The position numbers and the translations under genes were made by a program. Of a DNA stretch of 64,000 nt, positions 32,145 to 44,256 are shown in pieces. The first letter of the stretch is position 1, and every line of letters starts with the position of its first letter. Location of the stretch: positions 40,455,986 through 40,519,985 of the forward strand of contig CM047431.1 in assembly GCA_026168455.1 (NCBI GenBank). The letters run 5' to 3'. Origin of the DNA: Theocolax elegans (Eukaryota; Arthropoda; Insecta; Hymenoptera; Cerocephalidae). The notes under the pieces were generated by a model. The model was not told the origin of the DNA. It saw only the letters and a program-made list of their open reading frames with translations, and searched no databases.

Positions 32145-33620
32145 ATGGCAGCAGTGTTAACACTTTTAGAGCAAAAACTAGCCGAAGCTCACCGCGACAA
32201 TTTATTAAAGCTAACATCCGATTCGGATGAAGAAAACCATGATAACAAGTCAACGAACCCCTCCATTTTTAAATCCTCCTTAGAAGTATACAGACTAAAA
32301 AATATTCAAAATTTTCAATTATCAAGTAATCAACCTAATTCTAATCCATCCACTCAATCCAACATACAAATCAATTCAATTTCACATGATTCCAGCATAC
32401 AAAAACCACCTCGAGATATTGCACTTTTTTTCGATATATATACACAGGCTAATGCCCCCGGTTTTAAGTTACTCCCAGTGTCGAATCACACGGAGAAAAT
32501 AGGTCAGAGTACATTACGGATGTATGATTCACAGATAAATAATGACAGTCTTCTCAAGCCTCAAGGCCAAACGTACACTCGATACCCTTATTCACCAAAC
32601 AATACAGTTGCGACTCCGCTAACGCTCTTTCAGTCTTTAAATTTTATTCCAACTTTCGACGGTAACCCCGATAATTTAGCAATTTTTGTTTCCGCTATTC
32701 GTAATACTATGAATTTACATGGCCCGGGAAGCCAACCATTTATTATTCAAGCCTTAGCTACAAAACTAGTCGGAAAGGCTGCGGAAGCATACGCACCTCG
32801 ATTAGCTCAGTATGTGTCGGTCAATGAGCTTTTACAAGATTTGAATTGTCATTACAATAACTTTGGTACCGCTGACGATGTAATGTTCAATTTGAGAACT
32901 ATTAGGCAAAAAGGTAGTGAAACTGTGGGTGATTACGGAGTTAGAGTTCAAAAAATTATGAATAGGTTGAGTATTGTTTACAATACGGATCCCTTGCTAG
33001 ATAACCAAAGTAAACAATCGCGCATTAATTACGCGGAAAAGGAAGCGCTACAGTACTTTATGTTCGGTTTAAAACATCCGTTAGATAATCATGTACGTTG
33101 TCAACACTCTCTTAATTTGAGGCAGGCAATACAAATAGCCAATCAATTCGAAAGCAAGCTAGCAACCAGAGTTTATTTACAACCAAATTCACAGCGCGAT
33201 TTATATAATTCTCAAGAATTAATATGCCAATATTGCAACAAGCAAGGTCATAGTGCAAATAACTGTTTCTACATGAAAAATAATACAGGCGCACAAAAAT
33301 TTCAGTCAAATAATTATAATAACAATTATAACTCAAAAATTCCGCACTTTTATGGAAGAAATAGTAAATATGAGGGAGTCTTCAGTAATTATAGGAGCAA
33401 TCGAAATTATAAGAACTTGGCAATTATAATGAGCAGAATTTTAATAGAAATAACTATATTAAATTTTGACTCTAAATCGTCTGTGCATGTATTTATTACA
33501 AAGTATTCCAGAAGGAAATTCCTCGCAATTACATGGGCAAAGGAAGGGAGAACAATGATAATCGGTACTCAATGCATCGAAAAAGTGATAGTGTCGAATC
33601 AACTGTTAATGAGAATTTAA
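32145..33620 (+). CDS. gag: Gag, element C
   Basis: An open frame of 491 codons. The N-terminal 130 residues are polar; residues about 155-345 form the capsid-like region (FNLRTIRQKGSE, LVGKAAEAYAPRL, LKHPLDNHVRC). A zinc knuckle CQYCNKQGHSANNC (C-x2-C-x4-H-x4-C) lies near residue 365, followed by an Asn/Tyr-rich tail. The last ~70 codons, after NRNYKN, look out of register compared with element A, so a small deletion near 33415 has probably replaced the true C-terminus. It is the best preserved gag of the B/C subfamily. Confidence 0.9.
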   Translation: MAAVLTLLEQKLAEAHRDNLLKLTSDSDEENHDNKSTNPSIFKSSLEVYRLKNIQNFQLSSNQPNSNPSTQSNIQINSISHDSSIQKPPRDIALFFDIYTQANAPGFKLLPVSNHTEKIGQSTLRMYDSQINNDSLLKPQGQTYTRYPYSPNNTVATPLTLFQSLNFIPTFDGNPDNLAIFVSAIRNTMNLHGPGSQPFIIQALATKLVGKAAEAYAPRLAQYVSVNELLQDLNCHYNNFGTADDVMFNLRTIRQKGSETVGDYGVRVQKIMNRLSIVYNTDPLLDNQSKQSRINYAEKEALQYFMFGLKHPLDNHVRCQHSLNLRQAIQIANQFESKLATRVYLQPNSQRDLYNSQELICQYCNKQGHSANNCFYMKNNTGAQKFQSNNYNNNYNSKIPHFYGRNSKYEGVFSNYRSNRNYKNLAIIMSRILIEITILNFDSKSSVHVFITKYSRRKFLAITWAKEGRTMIIGTQCIEKVIVSNQLLMRI

Positions 33621-33678
33621 ACGCGTAAGCTGCTCGCCACAGTCCTCAGGTGCCAAGCATAAATTAAAAATAGCGGAA

Positions 33679-35095
33679 GCACTCACTTCCAAAGAGCATT
33701 GCCTTGGTTTTAGTGACGTTTAATGAAAGGCCATTGTCTAATGCCCACGTAGCTACAGCAGAGGCATCTTCACTAATTCTAACGATACCTTGTTCGAAAT
33801 CAGCAGGAAAAATAGAATAATAAATTTGAGTATCATCCGCATAAATCATGTGTGAAGACCAGCGAAGTATACGTGGCAGATCGTTAATGAACAGTGAAAA
33901 AAGTAGCGGTCCAAGCACACTACCCTGTGGCACCCCGGCATTTACTGAGCGCCAGCTCGATACATTTCCATCATCATCCACAACTGCGTGGCACCGACCC
34001 GTTGCGTAAGAGTAGAACCATCTGATGGTCAGATCGGAACAACCGAAAGCCTTCAGCTTAGACAAAAGAAGAGCATGCGGCACTGTGTCAAAAGCCTTGG
34101 AAAAATCAAAGAATACTGCCACCGTGATCTTGCGCATTTCGATACTGAATCTAATGTCATCAATTACGCCCAAAAGGGCAGTTTGGATACTGTGACCCCT
34201 GCGAAAACCGGCTTGTCGGGGGGGCAAGCAGTTGTTTGTCTTCTACGTAGCCAGTTATCTGATCATGGACAAGTTTCTCAAAGATCTTGGAGATCTCGCA
34301 AAGGAGGGCTATAGGTCTGACATCTGAGATAAGAGCGATCTGAGAAGTCTTAGGCAGAGGTCGCAGGTATGCTCTCTTCCATGAAGCCGGAAATACAGCA
34401 TCATCAATGGACTGGTTGAAAATACCAGCAAGGTGTTCACTGATCCATCCTGCCACGGTTTTTAACATCAATGCAGAAATATTATCGGGACCTGTTGATC
34501 TAGAGTTAGTGATATTAATAGCGGTAAACACTTGTTTGGCTGTGACATGAATGAACTGAAAGTGAGGGTGAGCTGATCCGAGATTTGATGTGCCAGTCGA
34601 AAACAAAGCTTGCAGGTCATTATAAGTAACAGGCGCGTGTGCATTCGACACAGATGTAAAATGAGTGATCAGTTCGTCTAAACTGAAGTGCAAGAAAGGA
34701 GAAATTCGGTTAACCGAAGATATGCCTAAACTTCTAAGCACACGCCATTTTGAGCGAATCGAGGTGGCACTACTCATTCTGACAGAAAAATAATGATTCT
34801 TGGCGGTATCAATAGCGTTTGATACGGCCCTGCGGAGTGACCAAAAGTGCAGTAAATCGGATCTCCTCCTGGACCTAACAGCTCTTCGATAGGCCTTATC
34901 CCGCTCACGCATATTATCTCTGATTGACTGATTGATCCACGGTTTAGACTTGCTTTTGATGGTAAAGGTGCGCTGAGGTGCAATCACATCGATAACCGAA
35001 ATAATCCTATCAGTGAGGATGGTAACGTTACTCTGCAGTTCCGCTGTATCTCTCTCCAATGGAGGTAATGGTATGTCTGTGAAGGCCATCGCGAT
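33679..35095 (-). pseudogene. Non-LTR reverse transcriptase fragment, jockey/CR1-like
   Basis: Two minus-strand frames (35089-34160 and 34227-33664) cover a connecting segment and the RT. RT motifs are STGPDNISALMLK, RPIALLCEISKIFEK, QAGFRRGHS, VFFDFSKAFDTVPH, GVPQGSVLGPLLF and MIYADDTQIYYS. The last is the catalytic Y-A-D-D box. There is a frameshift near 34200. The endonuclease part and the C-terminus are both missing, so it is truncated at both ends; its left end abuts element C without a poly(A) tail. Confidence 0.88.
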
Positions 35096-35102
35096 GTAAT
35101 CT

Positions 35103-35104
<2 letters not shown>

Positions 35105-35179
<75 letters not shown>

Positions 35180-35180
35180 G
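35105..35180. repeat. (GA)n microsatellite
   Basis: About 75 bases of almost pure GA, with one GGGAG interruption near 35167, at the 5' side of the LINE fragment. Confidence 0.97.
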
Positions 35181-35532
<352 letters not shown>

Positions 35533-35549
35533 ACGCGCACAAATAAATA

Positions 35550-36120
35550 TTAAAGTATTAAATCTTCGTTTAGGCAATGCACCGGTTGCTCGTTGCAATC
35601 CGGGCACAGCCAAAATCCGCAGGCTTCGCACCGGGCGCACCGCCGAACTTTATGTGTGTAAAACACCCGCGCACACCCGTAACAGAAGTCACGGTTGCGG
35701 CGAGGTGATTCCAATACACCTTCATTTTCGCGCGCGAAAATGTCTCGTCGCCGCACTAAATTTTAGAGCCTCATGACGGCTAATTTTAGCCGCCATGTTT
35801 CTTTTTTCGCCCTCAATATACGACGATATCGCGTTTCGCGATCGCCGTCTATTAGAGGGTCGAAATTGTCTACTTGCTCATCACTATCACTATCACTGCT
35901 AGTGTCACTATCACTATTATTTAAAACGCGGTTCTGGACCACTTCGGGGGGTTGGGGTACATCATCCCTGATTTCCCCAACTGTCTCACCGCTCGACGAC
36001 ACCCCAGAGTCGTCGTCGTCGGTGAGGTTTAATAGATGTTCGTGGTCCACCACCATTTTCCACACTTCTAAGTCCCCCTCAACGAGAGGCACCTCAACAC
36101 CGTTTACAAACGCACCCGGT
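35550..36120 (-). CDS. Acidic and Cys-rich hypothetical frames, function unknown
   Basis: Minus-strand frame 36118-35763 (no ATG seen, probably an exon or a broken gene) is acidic: VDHEHLLNLTDDDDSGVSSS and a SDSDTSSDSDSDEQVDNFDP tract, then a basic end. A second frame just downstream (35756-35550) starts MRRRDIF and carries eight Cys in a zinc-ribbon-like spacing (FCYGCARV ... CARCEACGFWLCPDCNEQ). I do not recognise the family. An acidic region followed by a C-terminal zinc-ribbon resembles domesticated or active DNA transposases, in particular the piggyBac type, whose C-terminal Cys-rich domain has a similar look. The catalytic domain is not visible, so this could be an internally deleted relic. 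Lower-confidence call. Confidence 0.35.
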
Positions 36121-37335
36121 ACATTGTCTTCCGAAATCGTTCATTTTCAAACTGTCGCGCTTGATACTCAACTGATGAGATGTCCGGGGATTTTCAAGAT
36201 CAAAAGTCACTTTTACCACCTCCATTCGATTAAAACTGCTGATTTTAAATTTTATAAATCTCTTGCTTCCCACACTGACTTTTGTCAAAGTCCACATAAA
36301 TTTGATATATTCTTAAAATACAGCAGCAAATTGACGCAGCTCTCGTCAAAAAGCAGCGTGAAAAAGGAGACTGGAAGTTTCTTTCCCAACGTTTCAAATT
36401 TTTGAATGTGTGGAAAAGTTGACTTGCAAGTGGGTTTACTAAATTATCAAATTATACATTTGATATTCTTGATGAAAAGGAAATTCAAGTATCAGCATCC
36501 GGTGGTTTAGACGAGGTAAGGAAGCTGATTATCTTACAAAAGTAGAGACAGTACAGGTCTCGGTATAAATATTGCAGTATCAACGACAAATTATTTGGAA
36601 GAGTGTGGGATTGCTTTCGAGCGAGAGAAAAATTGCAAATTGAGGGTGAGAAAGATTCTGGTCCACGTCTAATTATCATAGAAGTAATTTCCAACTGTTT
36701 TTTACAACAAAATGTATCAGGTGTACAGAGACAAGGATTAGGAATTTAAAAGTTATAAATTTATAAAATAAATATATAGATTCCCAACGAAATTGGAGTA
36801 CACCTCGTGCGACGGATTGAAAGAGCACGTGTTGAGTGTAAGGATAATGCATTATACACACATACAAGTGTAACTTAAATTACTTACATAGCTTTACCGA
36901 TATTTAAGAAAGTATCAATCGAAATTACAATTAAACTTTTCTAATTTGATTAAAAAGTCATATTATTAGTGTAATTATAAGTATTGAATCGATTAAGATC
37001 GACATCAAAGTGATTTTCTTAATGAAATGTATTGGGAGAATAGAGGTGAAAGAAGTATAACACTCTATTAAAAAGGCGGTGACACTTTGCACCTATAGCT
37101 GTCAAGAACCCCACTTCACATCATTATACACGCCCACCGCTTTCTTTTATTCGTTAGATAAAAAGTATTCACCGCCTAAATCTAAAATTTCACTAGGATT
37201 GTAATGACAGTCTAAACGGTGACTCGGCCCCGTCTTTACAATCGTCCATTAATTCGCTCTGATGCATACATCAATATTCCATGTTTAAGTTTTAATTTTC
37301 CATTTTTTTACTTGAGAAAAGAGAAACTCTTTGCC
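36121..37335. other. No recognisable gene
   Basis: AT-rich sequence with short unsupported frames on both strands. I see no motif or repeat of note apart from ordinary AT tracts. Confidence 0.5.
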
Positions 37336-37339
37336 ACCA

Positions 37340-38290
37340 GCTGAAGCTAAATTGATATTTGGTGATCGATACTCAATATTTTACAAATAATTATTTTATC
37401 GTTTTGTTATGTAAACTATTATACAAAACGTTCAAATGTAATAATAAATCGTTACACCACGATTTAATTGAATCGATATTTCGAAGATCGATAATCAATA
37501 ACTCTCTAAATATTAATCTGATCAATTCGCGGTATTACACTTTTGTAACGTATGATTAGAGACAAGCAAAAAACCCTTATACCGCGAATTGATCCAATCG
37601 ATATATGGTGATCGATAATCGATATCTTTACAAATAATTATAACTTTGCTTTAATTCGTATGTCGCTGTATAAAGTGTTCAAATTGTAAGATAAAACCCA
37701 TATACGGTGATTGAGTAAAACCGATATATCGATAATCGATAATCGATAACTCTTCGAATATTAATTTGATTAATTCGCGGTATTACCCTTTTTTAAAGAT
37801 TGACCAGAGACGAACAAAAAACTCTTATACCGCGAATTGATCCGATTGGTATTTATCGTTTAATCACGTTAATTAAAAATTAAAAGTATTAGGAGAGCAG
37901 AAAAATGTGGAGGTAAAGAGTTATATTGATTTCGTGAATATCATCTTTACCTCGGTGCGATATTACGTTTATATAGTAATGTTAGAGACAAACAAAAAAC
38001 GTCTATATCGCGAAATGATTGAATCGATACCTCGTGATCAATAATCGATATGACTACAAATAATTATTCTATCGCTTTTCCTCGTATGCCGCCACATATA
38101 GTGCTTCGAACACAGAAAGAATGGCTATGTCGCGAATTGATGGAATCGATATTTCGAAGAGCGACAATCGATAACTCTCTAAATATTAATCTGATCAATT
38201 CGCGGTATTACATTTTTGTAACGTTTGATCAGAGACGAACAAAATATCCTTATACCTCGAATTGTTATAACCATTATTGAGAAAGTTATC
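37340..38290. repeat. Array of hairpin-forming repeats with ATCGATAATCGAT motifs
   Basis: Four imperfect repeats, each with an inverted pair: GATCAATTCGCGGTAT at 37520-37535 with its exact complement at 37579-37594 (16-bp stem, 43-base loop); 37768-37783 with 37827-37842 (one mismatch); a decayed pair near 37956-37963 and 38004-38011; and 38193-38208 with about 38252-38264. The loops share AGAGAC(G/A)A(A/G)CAAAA. Between hairpins lie ATCGATATT and GATCGATAATCGATA clusters. The array ends about 180 bp before a TATA box and the PolB relic. It may be a replication or enhancer repeat region of that element, or an unrelated satellite. Confidence 0.8.
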
Positions 38291-38470
38291 GATTATCAAT
38301 CGTCAACTTTCGGTCCAATCAATTCGTGTTAGATACTGTAGCGTCACTCGCAACAGAAGAATGACAGTACATTTTCAAATTCGTGCGAAATTGTCGAATT
38401 TATGCATTTTTTCCATCACTGCGCATACAACCCCACCACTATTTTACCCTTCTTTGCGGGCTGGTGGCAC

Positions 38471-38481
38471 TATAAAAAGGT
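38471..38481 (+). promoter_or_regulatory. Candidate TATA box upstream of PolB relic
   Basis: CTATAAAAAGG lies about 88 bases before the ATG at 38569, in a locally GC-richer stretch, with a TCAGTG initiator-like hexamer about 30 bases downstream (near 38502). A plausible core promoter for the viral or transposon transcript. Confidence 0.5.
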
Positions 38482-38568
38482 GATGTTTCCGTCGAGATTT
38501 ATCAGTGTTTCGGGGTTCTGCTTCCTCTTTTGCGTGTGACAAGGTGAAAATAGTGTGTCTATCTCGAT

Positions 38569-38895
38569 ATGGAGAAGTCGGTATTGTTGAGAATCGTTCA
38601 CGTAATATTAAATGTAGCGATTCAACGCGAACCTGTAGTCAAGCTATTTTGCACTGACAAGTGGCAGAAAAATTTGAAATACTGCACAATCAACGAATTG
38701 TTCAGTAGATTAAAGTATATTCTTTCGTATTGTAGTACCCGTACAATAATATATTTATACAATCGTGGAATTTTTGAAAATAAAAAAGAAATAATACGTG
38801 TCGTTGGTGCGTGTATTGCACGACGTGGTCAACACAATGTTTGTCAGCTGCAAGATCTTATGCTGCAGTATCGCACTATTCTCGGTACGCAATAA
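38569..38895 (+). CDS. Hypothetical ORF upstream of PolB (108 aa)
   Basis: An ATG-initiated frame of 108 codons, directly after the TATA box. The product is mixed alpha-helical and basic with scattered Cys (LFCTDKWQ, KYCTIN, YCSTRTI). I do not recognise it. It sits 70 bp before the acidic N-terminus of the PolB relic and may be a leading exon or a small gene of the same element. It is intact, unlike the polymerase. Confidence 0.45.
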   Translation: MEKSVLLRIVHVILNVAIQREPVVKLFCTDKWQKNLKYCTINELFSRLKYILSYCSTRTIIYLYNRGIFENKKEIIRVVGACIARRGQHNVCQLQDLMLQYRTILGTQ

Positions 38896-38912
38896 ATTTT
38901 ACAATAGCATAA

Positions 38913-41900
38913 TTGACTTGTGCGATTTATAAAAATTCTGAAATTTCAGCTTTTGATGCAATGATGACCGATGACGAGGGTGATGCTCTTCTATTGAGTG
39001 TAGACGCGACACCTGCTCGACAGTCAGTGCATTCGCTACCTATGGAGTCTGAGGATTCCAGCAGTACCGACACTGCCGATGAGTCGTCAGATACTGACGA
39101 TTGTAAGTCTACATTTTGCATACGTTTAACAAAAAAGAAAAAAGTCAGCGAAATAACTACCTATGAAGTCAACAGGTCAGATAATCAGTGTGGAGCAGGT
39201 GTAAGCGGAGCCACTGCTCAATATATCGACATTCACGAAGAATCAACGCGATTTTACCGACGATTCCAGCTACGAGGACACGAACTACTTGCAACTATAG
39301 TCCAACCACCAGTGGGGGCAGATGTATGCAGCTGATTAGAGAGGGCTGTTTAAGAACTTTATGGCCGCGTAAACGAAAACGTACTTCTCGCGGATTATAT
39401 AGGTGTGTCTGTCAATTCAGAATGGTTTCGTCAGGGTCCTGTCTGGATTTCGTTTAGATTGATGCGCGATTTTCGGCCCAATGACTTGTTTGATTTGCTT
39501 GCTAGTGTAGCGCAAAGTAACGACGCTTTCGAAATTGACGATACGTTGAAAATAAGTGTCAATGTTGTCTCTGTACCGGAAGGTCGTGGACAAGTTAAGC
39601 TTACAACAGAGCACGTGTACAAGAGATCAATTTTAAATATTATAAATACTGACGATTTGTGTTTACCGCGCTCTTTGGTTACTGCGCACGTGCACGCTAT
39701 ACGCGGTAAAATCCGTCCCGGTATTTTACATAAAAAATGGTTAAAAATACGCAATAGTGCCGGTAAATATCAGAAAGAGCAAGCCGAGAAATTAGTTAGA
39801 GCTGCACGAGTTATTGTACCTGTAACGGGGTGTGGTATCGAAGAGCTGAAACTATTTTAAGAGTATTATGCACTGTTTGACGTGGCAATTGTTGTCTACG
39901 CATTTCGAGGCTTTGCTCGGGGTGATAAGCCGCTATACGACGGTACGCAGTACATTTATAACGTCGGTAATATTGTACGGTATACTCTTCGTATAATGTA
40001 TTATGAAAGTAGTGAGCATTATCAGCCAATTTTAAATGTAATCGGTGCGTCGGATAGTAGAGATTACTGCATACCTTGCAATCAAAAATTAACATGTAGA
40101 CAAAATCACAAGTGTCCGCATAAATGTCAAGGATGCTTGCAGGCTTCGCTTTGTAATGTTAATGAAATTAAAATAAAATGTACTCGGTGTAGTAGAGAAT
40201 TTTTCGGTCCGTCTTGTTTATCGAAGCATTTAGAGGTAGATTCTTTTGGTAAAAATCTTTCGGTTTGTGAAAGTGTGAGAATTTGCAAAATATGTTGTAA
40301 GACTGTCAGGACTAGCGATCGAGATCCACATGAATGTAATATGATATTTTGTAAGATTTGCAATAAAAAAGCGGATGTTAATCATATGTGTTTTATGCAA
40401 ACTATAAAAGATAATCCAAACAGATCAAAAGCAAAATTGACACTTTATGTATTTTATGATTTTGAAACTCAGCAGTCGGAGAGTGTAGTGGGTGATGATA
40501 CGGTAAAATTACATGTGCCAAATTTATGTGCTGCTCAACAAGTTTGTACGGTGTGTCTCGACAACGATGATATTACGAATTCTTGTAATGTATGCGGCAT
40601 ACGTGAATATGTATTTAACATTGATCCGGTAAAACAGCTACTCGACCTCGCACTCACACCAAGACAAAAATTTCAAGAAGTCATCTGTATTGCGCACAAT
40701 GCGCAAGGTTTCGACGCACAATTTATTTTACGACATCTAGCGGAAAGAAATGATATACGGGAAAAGCCTTCGATAATCCTGAACGGGGAGAAGATAGTGG
40801 TTATGCGAATGCTACACGTCAAATTTCTGGATAGTCTCAATTATTTACATATGCCGTTAAGCGCATTACCGAAGGCCTATGGACTTGGAAATATTGAGAA
40901 GGGTACGTTCCCCCAATTATTTAATACTCCAGAAAATCAAGGTTATGTGGGTGTGATGCCACCATTGTGGACGTACTCGCCAGAATCGATGAGTGCGAAA
41001 CAGCGAAAAGACTTTCTCCAATGGTACAACGAGACGTGTGAGCAAAATTATATCTTTAATTTTCAAGATGAAATAATTAAGTATTGCAAGCAGGATGTTA
41101 AGATATTGAGATTAGCATGCCTCGCCTTTAGAAAGACATTTATGACATGTGGCGAAACGGATCCCTTTCTAGAATGTTGCACTATTGCATCATCATGCAT
41201 GAGGGTGTATAGAAAAAAGTATTTAGAACAAGACACGATCGGAATTATTCCGCAAAATGGCTACAGGTGTTCCAATAGACAATCGATGAAAGCGATGCAG
41301 TGGATGTGCTGGATGGAGCAAGAATTACAGTGTCAAATTCAGTTTGCAGGGCGAGCGCGAGAAAAGAGACTACCCGAGGGACCCCTAGTGGATGGTTATT
41401 GCGAATTAAGTGAGGTGGACAAAGTAGTTGCGCAATTTCACGGGTGCTATTTTCATGACTGTCTCAGATGTTTCACGCTAAACAGAGATATTCGTCTCGT
41501 GAATGGTGAAACCATGGACGAGAAATACGAGAGAACAGTGAGAATTTCAGAGAAAATTAGCAGCTCCGGTTATCGAAATGTGGGAATGTCAATTTGATCG
41601 TGAATGCAGTCAAAATCGTATGATGGCTGACTACTTCAGCGAGCGGATGAAAAATTTCCATTAGCCGCTTGACCCGAGAGACGCGTTTTTCGGCGGCCGA
41701 ACCGGTAATATCGTCAAATTGTACGACGTTCAAGAAGACGAAGATTTCGGCGGCCGAACCGGTAATATCGTCAAATTGTACGACGTTCAAGAAGACGAAA
41801 AAATTAAGTATGTGGATTTTTGTTCGTTGTATCCGTATATATGTAAGTATGGACGCTACCCTGTGGGTCATCCCACGCTGTACATTGGTGAAGATGAGTG

Positions 41901-43003
41901 TCGTGAATTGGTGGGTGTGAGTAACGATATAAGTGACGTTGATGGACTAATAATGTGCGAGGTCTTACCCCCGAGAAATTTATTTCACCCTGTTTTACCG
42001 GTCAAGATGCACAACAAGTTGATATTTGCCTTGTGTCGGTCTTGCGTGGAGTCGAAAAATCAAGCGAATTGTAATCACGATGACGTAAGGGAGCGCGTCT
42101 TTACGGGTACTTATGTGGCCGACGAGTTGAAGAAAGCTGTCGAGTTTGGTGACGTGATTCGAAAAGTGTTTGAAATATGGGCGTACAAAATGACGCAGTA
42201 CGACAAGGGGACAAAGCAAGGTGGTCTATTCCACGGCTACATAGACAAGTTCTTTATCGAAAAGACTCATGCATCGGGTTATCCGGTGGAATGCGGAGAC
42301 GACGATGATACCATGAAAGATCATGTGGAAGAATTTGAGCAACTGGAGGGGATCAGACTGGATAGGAATTGCATCAATCTCAATCCTGGTCTCAGATCGG
42401 TGGCGAAACTGTGCTTAAACTCGTTGAGGGGTAAGTTGGCGTAATATTGACGGGATTGTTGAATCGTCACCACAGTGCAATGTTGTGATTGCGGCTTATA
42501 CCACGGCACTGGCACGATTAAAACTTTTCTCCGAATTGGTGGCACTGGGCGAACGCGTTTTGTACTACGACACGGACTCTATCATATACGTGAGCAAAGA
42601 CACGAGCGATGATTACGAGCCGGCGATTGGGCCGTTTTTGGGTAGTCTTACCGACGAATTGGCGTATCACGGGGTGGGCACGTACATAACATCATTTGTA
42701 TCCGGCGGTCCGAAATTTTACGCGTACAAGTACCGAACACCAGACGGAAGCGAATCTTGCGTGTGTAAAATAAAAGGTATAAAATTAAATTTTGCTGCGA
42801 GTCGAAAAATCGATTTCGATTCAGTGCGTAAGTTAGTTCGAGGAGAAATATCACCAATATTTGTCGGCTTTGACGCTATACGGCGCACTCCGTATCACGA
42901 TGTTGTAACACGGCCTGAGTGTAAAAAATGCGAACCAGTGTACGAAAAGAGGCGGATTGTATCACTTAATAAAAGTTATCCATATGGGTATAAAATCAGT
43001 TGA
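38913..43003 (+). pseudogene. polB: Protein-primed family-B DNA polymerase relic (Polinton/adintovirus type)
   Basis: One frame runs 38913-41597 with in-frame stops at 39333-39335, 39351-39353 and 39858-39860. An acidic Ser/Asp tract opens it, followed by NDDxCLPRSLV-like TDDLCLPRSLVTAHV, a Cys/His zinc cluster (about 40075-40395), and exonuclease motifs: YDFETQ (I), AHNAQGFDAQFIL (II) and YCKQDVKIL (III). A frameshift near 41570 and a TAG at 41661-41663 follow. The polymerase motifs are YVDFCSLYPYI (A) in 41719-42444, LNSLRGKLA (B, then a deletion at about 42440-42485), and YYDTDSIIY (C) in 42485-43003, with GGPKFYAYKY and KIKGIKLNF. This is the DNA_pol_B_2 layout. No capsid, ATPase, protease or integrase of a Polinton is seen nearby, so only a fragment is left. 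Base composition is richer in GC than the Gypsy elements around it. Confidence 0.88.
41691..41804 (+). repeat. In-frame 57-bp tandem duplication in PolB relic
   Basis: The unit CGGCGGCCGAACCGG... (41691-41747) is repeated exactly at 41748-41804. It doubles a 19-residue segment (GGRTGNIVKLYDVQEDED) just before polymerase motif A. Being a multiple of three it kept the frame. Confidence 0.95.
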
Positions 43004-43044
43004 ATTAACAATATTTTATTTATTTATTTATTATGATCGTGCCG

Positions 43045-44256
43045 AAGGCAACCAAAAGTGGAGATTAGTTACCGATTTTCGTAAACTCAATGAAATCACC
43101 GTTGGTTCATTTTACCCTCTACCCTTTACTGCTGATATTTTAGATAATTTAGCGCCCAGCCATTATATAACAGCCGTTGATCTTAAGCAAGGGTTTTACC
43201 AAATACTCATGGAGCCAAATGACGCACACAAAACAGCCTTTTCTGGACCAATAGGCACTTTTCAGTATAAACGTATGGCAATGGGATTAAAAGATGCAAC
43301 AGTTACAAGGCAAAGAACTAGAAATTTACCTAGACGACGTTATGGTTTTCGCCAAAGATTTAAAAGAACACGGAATCAGATTTCGTAGGTTAATGAACAG
43401 GCTATCTAAAGCCAACCTAACAATAGAACCCAAAAAATGTCAATTCCTCAAAAAAGAAGCCAGAGTCTTAGGTCACATAGTAGGCAACGGCATCATTAAA
43501 CCTGATCCCAAAAAAATAGAAGCTGTTAAAGATTATCCAGTTCCTACCAATCCCAAAGTTAAACAGTTCATAGGATTTGTAAACTATTATAGACGTTTCA
43601 TCAACAACTTCGCGAAAATAGCTAAACCTCTAACCAAATTACTGCAGAAAAATAATTCCTTTAACTGGAGCCCAGAAGAACAGCAAGCCTTTAATCTTTT
43701 AAGAGAAGCCCTTTGCAACGAACCCGTTTTAGCAGCACCAGATTTCACAAAACCTTTTATTATTACAACGGATGCGTCAGATTATGCTATAGGCGCAATT
43801 TTGAGTCAAGGCCCCTTAGGCAGAGATCAACCTTGTGCTTTTGCATCAAGATGTTTAAGAGGCAGCGAACTGCTGTACCCTACATATGACAAAGAACTCT
43901 TAGCAGTGGTTTTTGCAAAAGAACAGTTTAAACCTTACATTCACGGTCAACAGTTCACCGTAGTCACAGATCACGAACCACTCAGTCATTTTCATACGAG
44001 TGAAAAAACAGAATTACGCTTTAACCGATTAAAAACAGCATTACGAGGATATAAATTTAATGTAATATACAGACCCGGCGATAAAAACCCTCACGCAGAT
44101 GCCCTTAGCCGAAACCCTGTAATCAAGGAAAATGAAGTCAACCTAGAAAAACCACGAGCAGAACTATACGCAGTGTTGCCAGATAGAGGTATTTTTTCTT
44201 TGTTGCACTCAGACAGTATGACTTCATTTACATTAGGTAAAGTAGGTAGAGGATAG
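43045..44256 (+). pseudogene. pol: Reverse transcriptase and RNase H, element D
   Basis: The RT starts inside the palm (KWRLVTDFRKLNE, ITAVDLKQGFYQI, MAMGLKDAT). A deletion near 43300 removes the next conserved block and shifts frame. The frame 43294-44256 then carries YLDDVMVFAKDL, KKCQFLKKEARVLGH, the thumb, and RNase H motifs TTDASDYAIGA, YDKELLAVVFAKEQ, TDHEPLSHF, RPGDKNPHADALSRNP. It ends where the linker would start. The beta-rich module present in A and B is absent; only a decayed basic stretch remains (44270-44365). Confidence 0.92.

Larger units (their letters stand above)
31272..33678 (+). mobile_element. LTR retrotransposon C, truncated after gag
   Basis: Same family as B, with LTR, primer site (31556-31573), leader and gag about 95 percent identical to B. 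Homology ends abruptly at about 33678 (AAATAGCGGAA), where LINE sequence begins. Confidence 0.9.
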
